Source of the DNA: Poecilobothrus nobilitatus
Taxonomy: Eukaryota > Arthropoda > Insecta > Diptera > Dolichopodidae
Direction of reading: 5' to 3'
Assembly (NCBI GenBank): GCA_947095535.1
Contig: OX352772.1
Coordinates: forward strand, 219,324,279 to 219,388,278
Length of the DNA stretch: 64,000 nucleotides
The notes beneath the pieces are model-generated. The model saw only the letters and a program-made list of their open reading frames with translations, had not been told where the DNA came from and made no database searches. Within the stretch, counting starts at the first letter, position 1, and the number at the start of each line of letters is the position of its first letter. Shown one piece after another: positions 10,273 to 20,118 of this stretch. Made by a program: the position numbers and the translations under genes.

Positions 10273-10565
10273 AATGGATATACATCCAATCGGATATTCT
10301 TTAAACAAATTTTTAAACAAGTATGAGGATATTTTACTAGAAGAGCATTATGAAGAGTTTAAAAAGACATTTCAAATTTTTGAAATTATTTCAAAATTCT
10401 ATTCAAATTGAAAGAAAAGAATATGGATATCATTGGGATATATGTCCATATTCACTAGAGTCCACAACAAGTCTATCAGATACTTGTCCTTGCTTTTCTG
10501 CAGAAACTTATATGTTAAAATGTACAAAATTGATCGAATTATATAGAAGAATAGAAAAAAAATAA
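10273..10565 (+). pseudogene. Small unknown Polinton gene, frameshifted
   Basis: Opens MDIHPIGYSLNKFLNKYEDI at 10,273. After a frame change near 10,370-10,410 it continues in the 10,350-10,565 frame with a Cys-containing end (SDTCPCFSAETYMLKC). Not recognised. It lies between the fibre-like gene and integrase on the same strand, as small accessory genes do in these elements. Confidence 0.4.
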
Positions 10566-10655
10566 AAAAATTTCTAATATTGTTATATTATATATATGTA
10601 AATAAATAAAGAATATATTTTCTTGTATTGAAAATTTATTTTTGTTTTATTTAAA

Positions 10656-11480
10656 ATGAGTAAAAGAGAGGTTGTCGATGAATTGCATAAGCCAGCTCGG
10701 AGGAATTTTAAACGACGTAGAGTTATAATTAAGGGATTTGATGATCTGTGGCAAGCTGATTTAGTAGAAATGGGGTCAAATTCTAAAGAGAATAAAGGTT
10801 TCAAATTTTTATTAACTGTGATTGATACTTTCTCCAAATATGCATGGGCGATCCCTATAAAAAGAAAAACTTCAGAGAATGTTTCACAAGCAATGCAAAA
10901 TATTTTTGAAACTTCTAAAAGACAACCACAAAATTTACAAACCGATGACGGGAAAGAATTTTTTAATAAAATATTCAAAAAATTTATGGATAAATATCAA
11001 ATAAATTATTATTCAACATGTAGCACATTAAAAGCATCTATTGTAGAACGTTTTAATCGAACTTTGAAAGACAAGATGTGGAAAGAGTTCAGTTTTAATA
11101 GTAATTACAAATGGATTATGTTAATTAGAAAACTTGTTGAGCTATATAATAAAACTAAACATCGAACAATTAAGAAACGTCCATCAGATGTTAATAAACA
11201 TAACACCAATAATTTACTTAAAACTGTATACAATCATATAAGAATATATCCGCCGGGCAAATTTAAAATTGCTGAATCAGTTCCAATAAGCAAATATAAA
11301 CATGTTTTTGAGAAAGGTTACACTCCAAATTGGACAACGGAAGTATTTAAAATAAGAAAAGCTCAAATCACTAACCCTGTCACATATTTACTGGAAGATT
11401 ATCAAGTTCAACCCATACAAGGGGGGTTCTATGAATATGAATTGTTAAAAACTGAAAAAAAAACATGTGTTTTTGATTGA
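10656..11480 (+). CDS. Polinton integrase (retroviral-type DDE)
   Basis: Catalyses insertion of element DNA. Clean 274-codon frame. The rve core shows D35 in LWQADLVEM, D97 in LQTDDGKEF and E131 in KASIVERFNRTLK (33 residues between the last two), then NKTKHRTIKKRPSDV, a typical Polinton sequence. After about residue 210 comes the linker PPGKFKIAESVPISK leading to the chromodomain. The TGA at 11,478 separates it by a frameshift from the chromodomain at 11,467-11,600. The catalytic residues look intact. Confidence 0.9.
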   Translation: MSKREVVDELHKPARRNFKRRRVIIKGFDDLWQADLVEMGSNSKENKGFKFLLTVIDTFSKYAWAIPIKRKTSENVSQAMQNIFETSKRQPQNLQTDDGKEFFNKIFKKFMDKYQINYYSTCSTLKASIVERFNRTLKDKMWKEFSFNSNYKWIMLIRKLVELYNKTKHRTIKKRPSDVNKHNTNNLLKTVYNHIRIYPPGKFKIAESVPISKYKHVFEKGYTPNWTTEVFKIRKAQITNPVTYLLEDYQVQPIQGGFYEYELLKTEKKTCVFD

Positions 11481-11600
11481 AAAAATTCTTAAAACTATAG
11501 ATAATAAAACTTTTGTTAAATGGTTAGGATTTTCTTCTAATCATAATTCATGGATAAATAAAAAGATTTATTATAAAAATATTACATTTTATTTAATTTT
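11467..11600 (+). pseudogene. Integrase C-terminal chromodomain, frameshifted off
   Basis: Continues the integrase in another frame: FLIEKILKTIDNKTFVKWLG then NHNSWINK is the chromodomain pattern (K-x-L-x-x-x, x-x-V-K-W-x-G, x-x-x-x-W). Chromodomains on Polinton integrases are thought to steer insertion. The remaining codons of the open frame to 11,667 are AT-rich trailing sequence. Confidence 0.7.
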
Positions 11601-11643
11601 TTTTTTTTACAATTATTTTAATATATTGTTTTATTTTGATAAA

Positions 11644-12042
11644 TTAAGAAATTTCCATTTGATATGATATTTTTTGTTTTATGGATCGCAAATCAAGTAT
11701 AGTGTAGTCTGATTTATAATCTGCATCTATAATAGGAACTGTTTCCACCTTTCCATTACTTAAAATTCTATCTGCTAATATTTCGCGATATTCTAAACAT
11801 TTAATTGCGAGAGTCATTTGTTTAAAATTGCTATCATATTCACATCTTATATGGATATCTTTATTATTATCATATTCCAATTGAAAATGTCTGTAAAATA
11901 TATGTTCGCTATTTATAATTCCACTAATATTACGTTCTTTTAAAATTAATTTCTGCCTAAAAGCCTTAATAGCTTCATCTATAGAAACATATTGAGGTAC
12001 AGAATAAGCTTTATCTATAAGTAATTGCAAATCTACTCCCAA
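11644..12042 (-). CDS. Unknown protein, 132 aa
   Basis: Clean minus-strand frame, MGVDLQLLIDKAYSVPQYVS..., mixed alpha/beta composition, no signal peptide or membrane segment, not recognised. It converges on the integrase, with only about 40 bp between the chromodomain and this stop. It is followed upstream by another minus-strand frame (12,111-12,779) 69 bp away, so the two could form a co-oriented pair. Confidence 0.55.
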   Translation of the reverse strand: MGVDLQLLIDKAYSVPQYVSIDEAIKAFRQKLILKERNISGIINSEHIFYRHFQLEYDNNKDIHIRCEYDSNFKQMTLAIKCLEYREILADRILSNGKVETVPIIDADYKSDYTILDLRSIKQKISYQMEIS

Positions 12043-12110
12043 AGTAGTTATTGATGCTACTGTTGTTGTTTATTATGTACAAACTTTACTTGACTTATAA
12101 TAGAGCAAAC

Positions 12111-12779
12111 CTACATAAAGAGCGGCAAAAATCTATCTCTTCCATTTGAATAAGCTTCCATATAATCTAAATGTTCCTCTTTTAAAGTTTCAAGTAATCT
12201 TCTAAAATTAGTTAGCACGTCACCAATTTTTGACTTATTATTTTTTTCGTTATACATATTCTCTATTGATGCTATAAATATAATTCCATCGTCAATTCGT
12301 TTCCTTATCATTGTCTTTTTCAGTTCATTTTGATTTTCTTCATATTCATTTACTTTAATTGACAATGATTCAATAGTTTGTATAATTCCTTTTTTCTTAT
12401 CTTTTGATAGTACATTTGAAATATTCTTCTCAATCATTTCCCAATCATCTTCTTCAGCAAATGGGCAATCAGTATGAAAATGATTAGGTATTTGCTTTTT
12501 TTTATTTCTTGAATCTCTTATTTTACCAATAATGGTAATATCACAACCATATACTTCGATTTTTAAATGTTGCCAATCCAAAGGAGATAAATCAAATTTG
12601 TTAGTTAATGACTCACCATTTCTAATTTTAAATAAACAAATTTTTTCCCCAACCTCTGGAGTTATATAAACCACCAAAAAATCATGAAATATTTTCCAAC
12701 GAATTATTTTGATTGAAGCCCACTTCCGACCACAAATACAATATTTATAACCATGTAGAATGTTCTCAGCCCAAAACAT
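12111..12779 (-). CDS. Unknown protein, 222 aa
   Basis: Clean 222-codon minus-strand frame, MFWAENILHGYKYCICGRKW.... The N-terminal half looks like beta strands (FHDFLVVYITPEVGEKICLF, LKIEVYGCDITIIGKI). The C-terminal half is charged and probably helical (EEDDWEMIEKNISNVLSKDK, TNFRRLLETLKEEHLDYMEA). A CxC near residue 14 could bind metal but is not a known finger. Not recognised. Its length and cleanness make it unlikely to be chance in DNA this AT-rich. Confidence 0.6.
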   Translation of the reverse strand: MFWAENILHGYKYCICGRKWASIKIIRWKIFHDFLVVYITPEVGEKICLFKIRNGESLTNKFDLSPLDWQHLKIEVYGCDITIIGKIRDSRNKKKQIPNHFHTDCPFAEEDDWEMIEKNISNVLSKDKKKGIIQTIESLSIKVNEYEENQNELKKTMIRKRIDDGIIFIASIENMYNEKNNKSKIGDVLTNFRRLLETLKEEHLDYMEAYSNGRDRFLPLFM

Positions 12780-13064
12780 TATGATGCTTCTACTTAATAA
12801 TCTAATCGGGTCATGACATTTTTCATATTAAGATTAACCTGTTATACAATTTTGAGTAGATAAGCGTTAAAAATAAAAATATCTTCACTGATTAAGAGCA
12901 TAGAACTAGGATCGAACCTAAACACAATATCATAATTATAAACTTACCTAATAGACTTTATCTACGCCCTAGCACTCTTACCCACTGAAGATTTAATTAA
13001 TTCTTGTTATTTTTATATTTTATTTCTTTTGTTTAATAAATTTTTCTTTGGTTTTAATTATAAA
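12780..13064. other. Intergenic stretch, Polinton A
   Basis: Divergent intergenic region between the 222-aa gene (-) and the 13,065 gene (+). It contains a tRNA-T-loop-like string near 12,905-12,930 but no tRNA fold (see rejected items). Confidence 0.5.
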
Positions 13065-13395
13065 ATGGAGTTCGCAAGAGCAATTCTTACGTTTAATAAA
13101 TTTTTTGTTGAAAATAAAAAAAAATTTTAAAAAGAAATATAGAAGTGAAATTAAATATCATATAAAATTTCTGAGGAATTATGCTGACTCAACATTAATT
13201 CAGTTCAATTCATTCAAAGAAGTTCACGACGATAAATGGACAGATTTATTTACTCTAAATTCAATTGAATTTCCTAAGAGATGTATATTGCGATTAGCGA
13301 AAATTGTAAGGAAATTTAAAGAAAAAAATTATAAATATCGAGAATATTTTAAAAAAAATAAAAAACTTTGTAGTATATTTTTGTTTTTCTTTTAA
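13065..13395 (+). pseudogene. Small basic protein, frameshifted, unknown
   Basis: ATG at 13,065 opens MEFARAILTFNKFFVENKKK. After an A-run frameshift near 13,115-13,125 the frame continues KKKYRSEIKYHIKFLRNYAD ... FPKRCILRLAKIVRKFKEKN to about 13,365. Very basic. A homopolymer indel is the obvious break. Not recognised. Confidence 0.4.
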
Positions 13396-13523
13396 TATAT
13401 TTTAATAAAAGGAATCCTCTCTTACATCATTTTTGTTATAAACATATTTTTCATTTTAAAGAGGAAAATTTTTTTTTTTTTTTTTTGCTTCTTTTTCTAT
13501 TTATTTCTAATTTATAATTATAA

Positions 13524-13818
13524 TTAATTAGAAAATCTTTCATTAAAAATTTGTTTCCCATGATTACTATCTAGAATCTTACATATAATATCATTAGTAT
13601 TTTGAATTCTTTGTTTGAATCTATAGCGATCCAGTGCTATGAATTGCCAATATTTTTGTCGAGCTAATTTATACACGGTATTCCATTTGTATAATATATG
13701 TATCTGCGGTTTTAAATTAAACTTAACTCTCTTTTTTATCTTCCTGCTCCTCGATTTCTTCAGAAGAATCTGAAACATCCAACCACTCGAATAAATCTAT
13801 AACCTCTTTCTTACTCAT
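13524..13818 (-). pseudogene. Small acidic-then-basic protein, frameshifted, unknown
   Basis: ATG at 13,818 starts MSKKEVIDLFEWLDVSDSSE with an acidic tract (EEIEEQEDK). About 30 codons in, the frame changes to RVKFNLKPQIHILYKWNTVY ... ILDSNHGKQIFNERF, ending at 13,524. The protein-like composition of both halves suggests one gene with an indel near 13,740. Not recognised. Confidence 0.4.
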
Positions 13819-13880
13819 CTTAAATATAAATAATCCTTTTAAAAACAGGAATCTCCTTTGACGTCATTTTAGATTTATAT

Positions 13881-15375
13881 TTTAAAATTTATGTAGGCGT
13901 ATTACATACAACACGCAAATTTTTTAATTTTTTAATTTTCAAGTAAATTTTAAAAATGTTAAAGATCTCATTATTATTTCTTATACAGCAAGTATTTCTT
14001 ATCAATTAGTATAGTGGTTTTTTTATTTTTTTGTTTTTTTGTTTGTTGTTCTTTTGTTTTTTCAACATACCAAAATTTCAAGTTCAAGAAACCATAGAAA
14101 ATTATGTATATTGTATGTAGATAAGAAATTCTATTTTTCTACAATTTATTTTTCATTTTGCCTATTACATATTTAATTTCAAATTCAACAAACCACATTT
14201 TTTTAATCTCTCATAACTATAAGACTATCAGTTAAAAAATAAACTATAAAATTTTTTTCAGTTTCCAAAAGTTTTCAGCAACTTTTTATAGCAGGTAACT
14301 TCGTACAATTCACTTATAACCTGTAGAAGTACTCGTGTATGAAAATTTTTTGTTTTGAATAGAAGGGTTGTCAATATTTATTCAAAGTTGTAGAACAACT
14401 ACATATGTGTCTAGCCCCAGCTTCTGCACCCAACCCAAATTCTCCGCTGAGACCATCGTTTTCATTCACTTTCAGAAACGAAAATTCAATTCCATTATAT
14501 CACCCCCAATTTCTATTACATAATACCTTAACTGTCAAATTTGATGTGACGTCATTTGACAGTCCTAGAACGTACATATTATTACTACTTTTACACTGTG
14601 TTCTCAAGAGCGACATTTTTATACTACATTCATCTCTTTCAAATAAAACGCTTTCAAATCAAAAATATTTTCGAAGCATATATCACATTTACATATTTTC
14701 ATTTTTCAAGTATGTACCTATGTATATGTACCTATGTATATTACATTATACGCGTATGCATATTACAGTATGCATTGGTAGTGGAGTAAATTTAGATAAA
14801 GTGAAATTGAAAAAGTGGTCAAAAAATTTTGTTCTAAATGAGTACTCTATATAGTATAGTTTCTTTATGATAATAGGTAAAAGTAGTAAAAGTAAAGTAG
14901 AATAAAAATTAATAATTTAGATAAGCTAGCTGTAGTATTTAGCTCATCGAGACGAGTAGAGTCGGATGGCCGAATGTGACGCAATAAAAGTTTAAAATGA
15001 TAAACAGAGACAAAAGACCTTCTTTGTTATTGTTGAACATTTCTTCCTTCTTCTTTGTTTTGTGAGAGAAAGAGACAGGGTAGTCTTAGTAGTTAAGTCT
15101 TTCGATCAAGTCGATTGAATTAAGAAGCTGGTGCGATGATTAGTTATTTCAAATTAAAAATTGTGATACAAAAGTCTTATACGTCCAATTTTTGTTTATG
15201 GGTGCCCAATCAAATTTAATGTTAGTGCTTCAGTTATGGAAAAATTTAGATTGGCAGAAAAGAAATTTTGAAGATTATGTACTAATTTAAACAGAACTCC
15301 AGAGTCAAATTATAAAATATTCTTTTCAAATAAAGTTTTATACAGTACCGCAAACATAATTAGAATTCATAATTA
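13881..15375. other. AT-rich region without supported genes
   Basis: T-rich microsatellite-like DNA at 13,990-14,060 and TATG/TACC-type simple sequence at 14,700-14,770. The 149-codon frame at 14,405 has no protein-like signature. At 14,940-15,130 base composition is less AT-rich and AATAAA occurs at 14,985; this could be part of an LTR, but no partner, PBS or terminal TG/CA pair was found. Confidence 0.4.
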
Positions 15376-16250
15376 TACCCGTATGAACTATGTTCAAGGG
15401 TATAATATATTTACTTATACCCGTATGAACTATGTTCAAGGGAATAATAAATTTGCCATTACGTTTGCAACACCTTAAAAGAGTTGAGCTAGATATAGTG
15501 TCAAAGGTATGGATCGGCTCAGAATCGAATTATGTATAACCATGTATATACATAATTCGATTCTGAGCCGATCCGTACCTTTGACACTATATCTAGCTCA
15601 ACTCTTTTAAGGTGTTGCAAACGTAATGGCAAATTTATTATTTGCGAATTATGTATATACATGGTTATACATAATTCGATTCTGAGCCGATCCATACCTT
15701 TGACACTATATCTAGCTCAACTCTTTTAAGGTGTTGCAAACGTAATGGCAAATTTATTATTCCCTTGAACATCCGCACGATAACTCAAAAAATAAAGGAG
15801 CTAGGAGGCTGAAATTTTTTTTATGTCACTTTTGCAAAATTCTTAGTTTTGCTACTTAAATGCAACATTTTCGGCCGCCAGTTCGAGTAGCTGCCGTACA
15901 ACTTCTTTCTTTATATGGAAATAACTCAGTATTTATTCAAGCTAGGTGTCTGAAATTTTGCAAATTATGATCAAGTTTTATGGCAACAACAACTTCTGTA
16001 AAATTTGGTTGTGCTAAAGCGACAGGTTTGGGTAGCTGCAATACAACTTCTCTTTTTAAATGAAAATAACTCAGTGTCTACTGAAGCTAGGAATCTGAAA
16101 TTTAGTAAAGAGGTGTCGAGTTACATGCCAACAACTTTTGTAAAATTTGGTTGGTGTAGAGCAGCCGATTCAGGCTTCTTGAATTTCTTGGAACATAATG
16201 AATCTAGGGGTCTGAAATCTGACAAATGATGATCAAGTTTTATGGAAAAA
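15376..16250 (+). mobile_element. DINE-1/mini-me-like repeat family 1, rearranged copy
   Basis: Two tandem family ends (ATACCCGTATGAAC at 15,376 and 15,418) lead into a fold-back and then into the family body (15,773-16,250: GCACGATAACTCAAAAAATA onward). The 3' end is missing. Full family copies are at 50,328-51,619 and 59,008-60,346. This copy lacks the (GTCC)n tract, which is replaced by the fold-back junction. Confidence 0.75.
15431..15773. repeat. Fold-back: one roughly 100-bp unit present once forward and twice inverted
   Basis: The segment from AATAAATTTGCCATTACG to GAATCGAATTATG (15,446-15,535) reappears inverted at about 15,552-15,641 and again inverted at 15,672-15,766. The spacers ATAACCATGTATAT and ATATACATGGTTAT are themselves reverse complements. 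The RNA or single strand could form a stem of about 90 bp. Confidence 0.9.
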
Positions 16251-16315
16251 ATATATAAATATGTATATACTTTTATAAGAAAAAGCACATAACCAGTCAA
16301 AAAAATCTAAGAGAA

Positions 16316-16681
16316 ACTCTGTTGTTGGAATGGATTAAAATTAAAAAGGAAGTTACCCAAAAATTGGCTGCTGTAATAGATGCAAAAGGTTATCCTACTA
16401 AATACTGAAATTAAAATTTATATTAATTTGTACAACCATTTAGGGGTTTTAAAAAAATATATATAATTTTGTGCCTTTAATTTTGTGTAAGAAAACAAAG
16501 GATTTTTTTTTGTTTTCTTTTTGTTTGTTAAAATCAATTAATTTTTATTTTTTTGTTTTTGGTTAATAAAGATAATCAAGATTTATTATTTTGCTAGTTA
16601 AAAATTTTTAATTCCTATTTTTTAAATCGATCTTTAAATAACAAAATTTACGTTGTGCTTTTAATTTTGTTACTCACTGTA
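16316..16681 (+). mobile_element. Tc1/mariner-like 3' end with transposase C-terminus
   Basis: Codons 16,316-16,408 read TLLLEWIKIKKEVTQKLAAV then IDAKGYPTKY and stop, the typical Tc1-family C-terminal tail. About 270 bp later the sequence ends TTTTGTTACTCACTG followed by TA, which is the reverse complement of the Tc1-type CAGTGAGTAACAAAA inverted repeat, with a TA target. A related word, GTGCCTTTAATTTTGTG, lies inside at 16,472. The 5' part of the element is missing. Confidence 0.75.
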
Positions 16682-16859
16682 TGTACGTATTCACAAACTT
16701 CATTAATAAATAAAAAATAGCAAATAAAAAAAATTAAAATTTACATTTCATTAAAACAAAATTAAAATAAATAGTCAATTCTTCAAAGGGATCACTATCA
16801 TTTAAAATTTTATTTGTTAAATAAAAATTACATAGCTAATATACTAAGAAGAAATTCTG

Positions 16860-17880
16860 TTTGTTTGTTTGTTTGTACCTTTTTCACGTAAAAACCACTA
16901 GTCCGATTGCAACCAAATTTTGCAGGAATATTTCTACGACCCCGGAAAGTGTGTTTGGGTTCATTAATCCATTGCGGCCCGAGAGCCATTTAAAGCATTT
17001 TCGTTTTTTCGTTGTCCTGCCCAAAAGGTTTGATCGATTAAGTTGAAAATTTGTACAAATGTTCTTCTTAGCTTAGGACGGGTGTCGACATTTGCATACG
17101 ATATGTTACTCGGATTCGGCCTCGCTGGCTTCAAGAAAATTTTGTTTCCGATTAATGTCGAATTTTGTATGGTGGTTTTATGGTCCGAAAGAAAGCCTGT
17201 GACAAATTTGTATGAAGTTCCGGTAACCCGATTGGACAGGAGAGCTGAACGAAGTTCATTAAATTTTTCTGTTGTCCTGCTTAAACGGTTTGATCAATTG
17301 ATTTGAAAATTCGCAAAATTCTTGCTCTTTAGCAGAAAAGCTCACTAGGTTAATTGGTTACGATCCATTAACCCGTTTCGGCACCAGGGGTCAGTGAAAT
17401 TTTGTAATTTACTTAGTTGTCGCACTTAAACTGTTTTTAAAAATTATCAAAGTGTAGCTCTTTAACACAGGAGCTCACTGAGTTGATTTTGTTACGATTC
17501 ATTAACCCGTTTCGGCACCAGAGCAAAATGAAGTTTTTCAATTTCTTTGCTGTCGCGCTTAAACGGTTTTACAAATTGAGTTGAATATTTATCAAAGTGT
17601 AGCTCTTTAACACAGGAGCTCACTAACTTGATTTGGTTACGATCCATTAACCCGTTCCGGCACCAGGACTCAATGAAGTTTTTCAATTTCTTTGTTGTCG
17701 CGCTTAAACGGTTTTATCAATTTAATTGAAAGTTTACAAAAGTGTAGCTCTTTACCCCAAAACATAACTCAGTTGATTTGGTTACGATCCCTTGAGCTGT
17801 TTTGGCACCAGGACTCAGTGCAGTTTTTTTTATAAAGTAAATAGTCGTGCTTAAACGGTTTTACCAATTGAGTTAATAAT
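16860..17880. repeat. Minisatellite, diverged 140-160 bp units
   Basis: Starts with a (GTTT)n-type leader (TTTGTTTGTTTGTTTGTACC). It then has diverged units sharing the words AAACGGTTTTACCAATTGAG, GTAGCTCTTTAACACAGGAG and GATCCATTAACCCGTTTCGG. Four units of about 135-145 bp are clear at 17,322-17,880, with two or three older units of about 160 bp upstream. The array stops abruptly at the Gypsy fragment. The frames of 60-87 codons inside are repeat by-products. Confidence 0.8.
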
Positions 17881-17892
17881 ATTTTAACGGCT

Positions 17893-18475
17893 GTTAGAAC
17901 TCCTCGCTCAAACGGTCCAATTGAAAGAGTATTTAGAACTCAAAACTCTGCAATTGCTAGCATGACAAAAGACTTCTCAGGAAAAGACTGGGATGAATAT
18001 GTGTCTGCAATTCAATATGGTTTGAATAATATTACATATGAGATCACTGGATGTAGTGCACAAAAACTAATTTCAACTTACGAGCCGGCAAATATGGTTT
18101 TTAATATATTGGCATTGCGCGATAATGAAAATGTTCAGACTGACTGTACTGAAATGGAAAATTTTAGAAAGTTAATTGAATAATGAATTAAAGAAAAGCA
18201 AATTCAAAAAGCTAATAAATTAATAAAAAATAAGAAGCTTCCTCAAACATATCAAGAAGGTGAATTAGTATTGATCAGAGCAGATTACTCAGCACCGGGA
18301 CATTAAAAAAATTGTTACCTCGCTATAAAGGTCCTTATGCCGTAAATAAAATTTTACCAAATGATCGGTATGAAGTTGTTGATCCTACAACCATGCAAGT
18401 CAAGTTCCCAGTCGGTATTTGTTGCTGACAAAATTAAACCTTTGTTGAAGCTAGATGAAATTTCCGAACTCGATT
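17893..18475 (+). pseudogene. Ty3/Gypsy integrase C-terminal fragment
   Basis: Begins at the catalytic-Glu region RTPRSNGPIERVFR. It continues DWDEYVSAIQYGLNNITYE (17,962-18,183 frame) and then, after a stop and frame changes, the integrase C-terminal LLPRYKGPYAVNKILPNDRY motif near 18,310-18,370. At least three breaks. No LTR was identified next to it. Confidence 0.8.
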
Positions 18476-19274
18476 AAAAAAATTTAATGGTTGAGTTGAG
18501 GTTCAATTGATATAATTGAGTGATGCATTAGATGATGAAAGTGAATAAATATTTAAAAAAAAAAAAAATGAAAATAATTTCCTAATATATCTAATTAATT
18601 TAGTTTTGAATATTATTGAAAAAAAAAAATTTTTAGTTCTGTTCTATGTTTTTCTTAAAAAAAAAGGGTTGTTTATTTTATTTTTAATAAAATTATGAAG
18701 TTGATTTATGTTTGTTAGAATTTAATATTCTAGAAGAAAAATTATTAAAAGTGTTTTTAATTTTGTTGTAAATAAATATATAAATATTTTTTCTTTAAAA
18801 AAAAAAATGTCAATATTTATTTTGTTAAAAAAATTTTAGATTGCTGAGCAGTACAATAATTAAGAAATAATATATATAAATAACGATACTAATTTTGGTT
18901 ATGGAATTAAGGTTAAAAAAAAATTGATTCTATTATGACCAAGTATTATTTAGAATGAAGGCAAATGAATCATTGCAACGATGTCAAGCTACTCTCTCGT
19001 CAAATATATACTCATTGTAGATTAGTTAAAGTTATGCTTTATCTGATTAATGTTATTTGAATTATGTTCAAGTTAAGTACAGATATCTTTTGGCCGAAGA
19101 ATTAAAATTTATGAAGTTGGAAAAATGAGAATAATGAATTTGAAAATTGAATGGTTGAGTTGAGCTTCAATTGATATAATTATGCTTGAATTATGTTCAA
19201 GTCATATAAATGTAAAGAATAATAACATTTGGCTAAATGTTGAAAATGCTTACTGAGAGCAAAATAAGGAGAAT
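18476..19274. other. AT-rich tail after Gypsy integrase, possible decayed LTR
   Basis: The phrase TGGTTGAGTTGAGNTTCAAT occurs at about 18,489 and again at about 19,150, so the interval may hold part of an LTR or a local duplication. No gene seen. Confidence 0.35.
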
Positions 19275-20118
19275 AACGAGAAAGAATACAGTTAACTTTG
19301 TCAACTCTTAGATACCCGTACAAACCGTTAGTACTCGTATGTTCACAGATTGACACTGTGCTTACAATATTGTTTTTTTAATAGTTTAGTATTTCAAAAT
19401 AATTTGGGTGAATTTTATAATTTCTAGAACTATGGGTTGTACATATATTCAAACTATATGTTTATACATTCTTCAAAAGCAGATTCTAACCTTCCACATA
19501 ACGATTACCAATCCAAAACTTTTTCAAATATTCTATAAGTAGTACCATTTAATACTAAGCGGTAAATGTATATTAAATTACAAAATAGTAAATATAATTA
19601 AATATTAAATTTTATATTACATTAATGCGGACACAGTATATTTGTATTGTTATAAATATGTATATCGCCATACATTGCAATATTTCTTTAAAAATATTTC
19701 CATTCATAGAATAATTTTTTATAAGTACAATAGAATACATATATGTATGTAAATACGGGGCTATATAATATACATCTATACTCTTATCATTCCTTCATCA
19801 GTGACATATACGATAGGTAAATAAACATGATATTATATAAGTATGTATGTATATCAATATCATATAAAAAAAAATTCTATATAAAAAAATATTTATTTAC
19901 ATTATTTTGTACTACGCATTATATCCTCAACAATTTTTATCCTCAACAAATTATCGAGTAAAACAAAATACAAAAAATTCGTTAAATAAATTTGTTAGAA
20001 AATTTGAAAAAATCAAGTAACACTTTCGTGAATTATAAAGTAACCCTATATTATGAAATAAAAGTTGTTAACAGAAATAAGAGTATAATGTTGAAGCTTT
20101 AAGTTTTATGTATTACCA
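19275..20118 (-). mobile_element. DINE-like repeat family 2, truncated inverted copy
   Basis: Starts AACGAG and runs through CAACTCTTAGATACCCGTAC, the reverse complement of the 3' end of the family copies at 33,950-35,581 and 39,711-41,315. Similarity stops around 20,118, so only the terminal half is present. Confidence 0.75.

Larger units (their letters stand above)
3163..13880. mobile_element. Polinton/Maverick element A, decayed and internally duplicated
   Basis: Virus-like DNA transposon recognised by its gene set: PLA2-type minor capsid protein, A32/FtsK-like packaging ATPase, adenain-like cysteine protease, a jelly-roll-like capsid gene, a fibre-like gene and a retroviral-type integrase with C-terminal chromodomain. 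Capsid and protease genes lie on the minus strand, while ATPase-to-integrase lie on the plus strand. No family-B DNA polymerase and no recognisable major capsid protein were found, and terminal inverted repeats could not be located. The outer limits are therefore approximate. Genes at 11.6-13.8 kb are unknown but lie inside the same AT-rich compartment and are presumed part of it. Confidence 0.85.

Noticed and set aside
12890..12990. tRNA-like string with AGGTTCGATCCTA on the minus strand
   Set aside because: A TAGG/CCTA stem with a 6-nt loop exists, but the acceptor, D and anticodon arms do not form a convincing cloverleaf.
3163..13880. Family-B DNA polymerase in Polinton A
   Set aside because: No long frame with DxxSLYP- or YGDTDS-type motifs was found on either strand, so no polymerase was called.
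14405..14854. 149-codon frame, plus strand
   Set aside because: No domain, biased composition from simple AT repeats, overlaps another frame, and no conserved motif; treated as chance.
14940..15130. Possible LTR end (AATAAA at 14,985)
   Set aside because: No matching second LTR, PBS or polypurine tract in the window.
18476..19274. Possible Gypsy LTR from repeated TGGTTGAGTTGAG phrase
   Set aside because: Only a short repeated phrase is seen, with no terminal motif or boundary, so it was kept as unclassified DNA.
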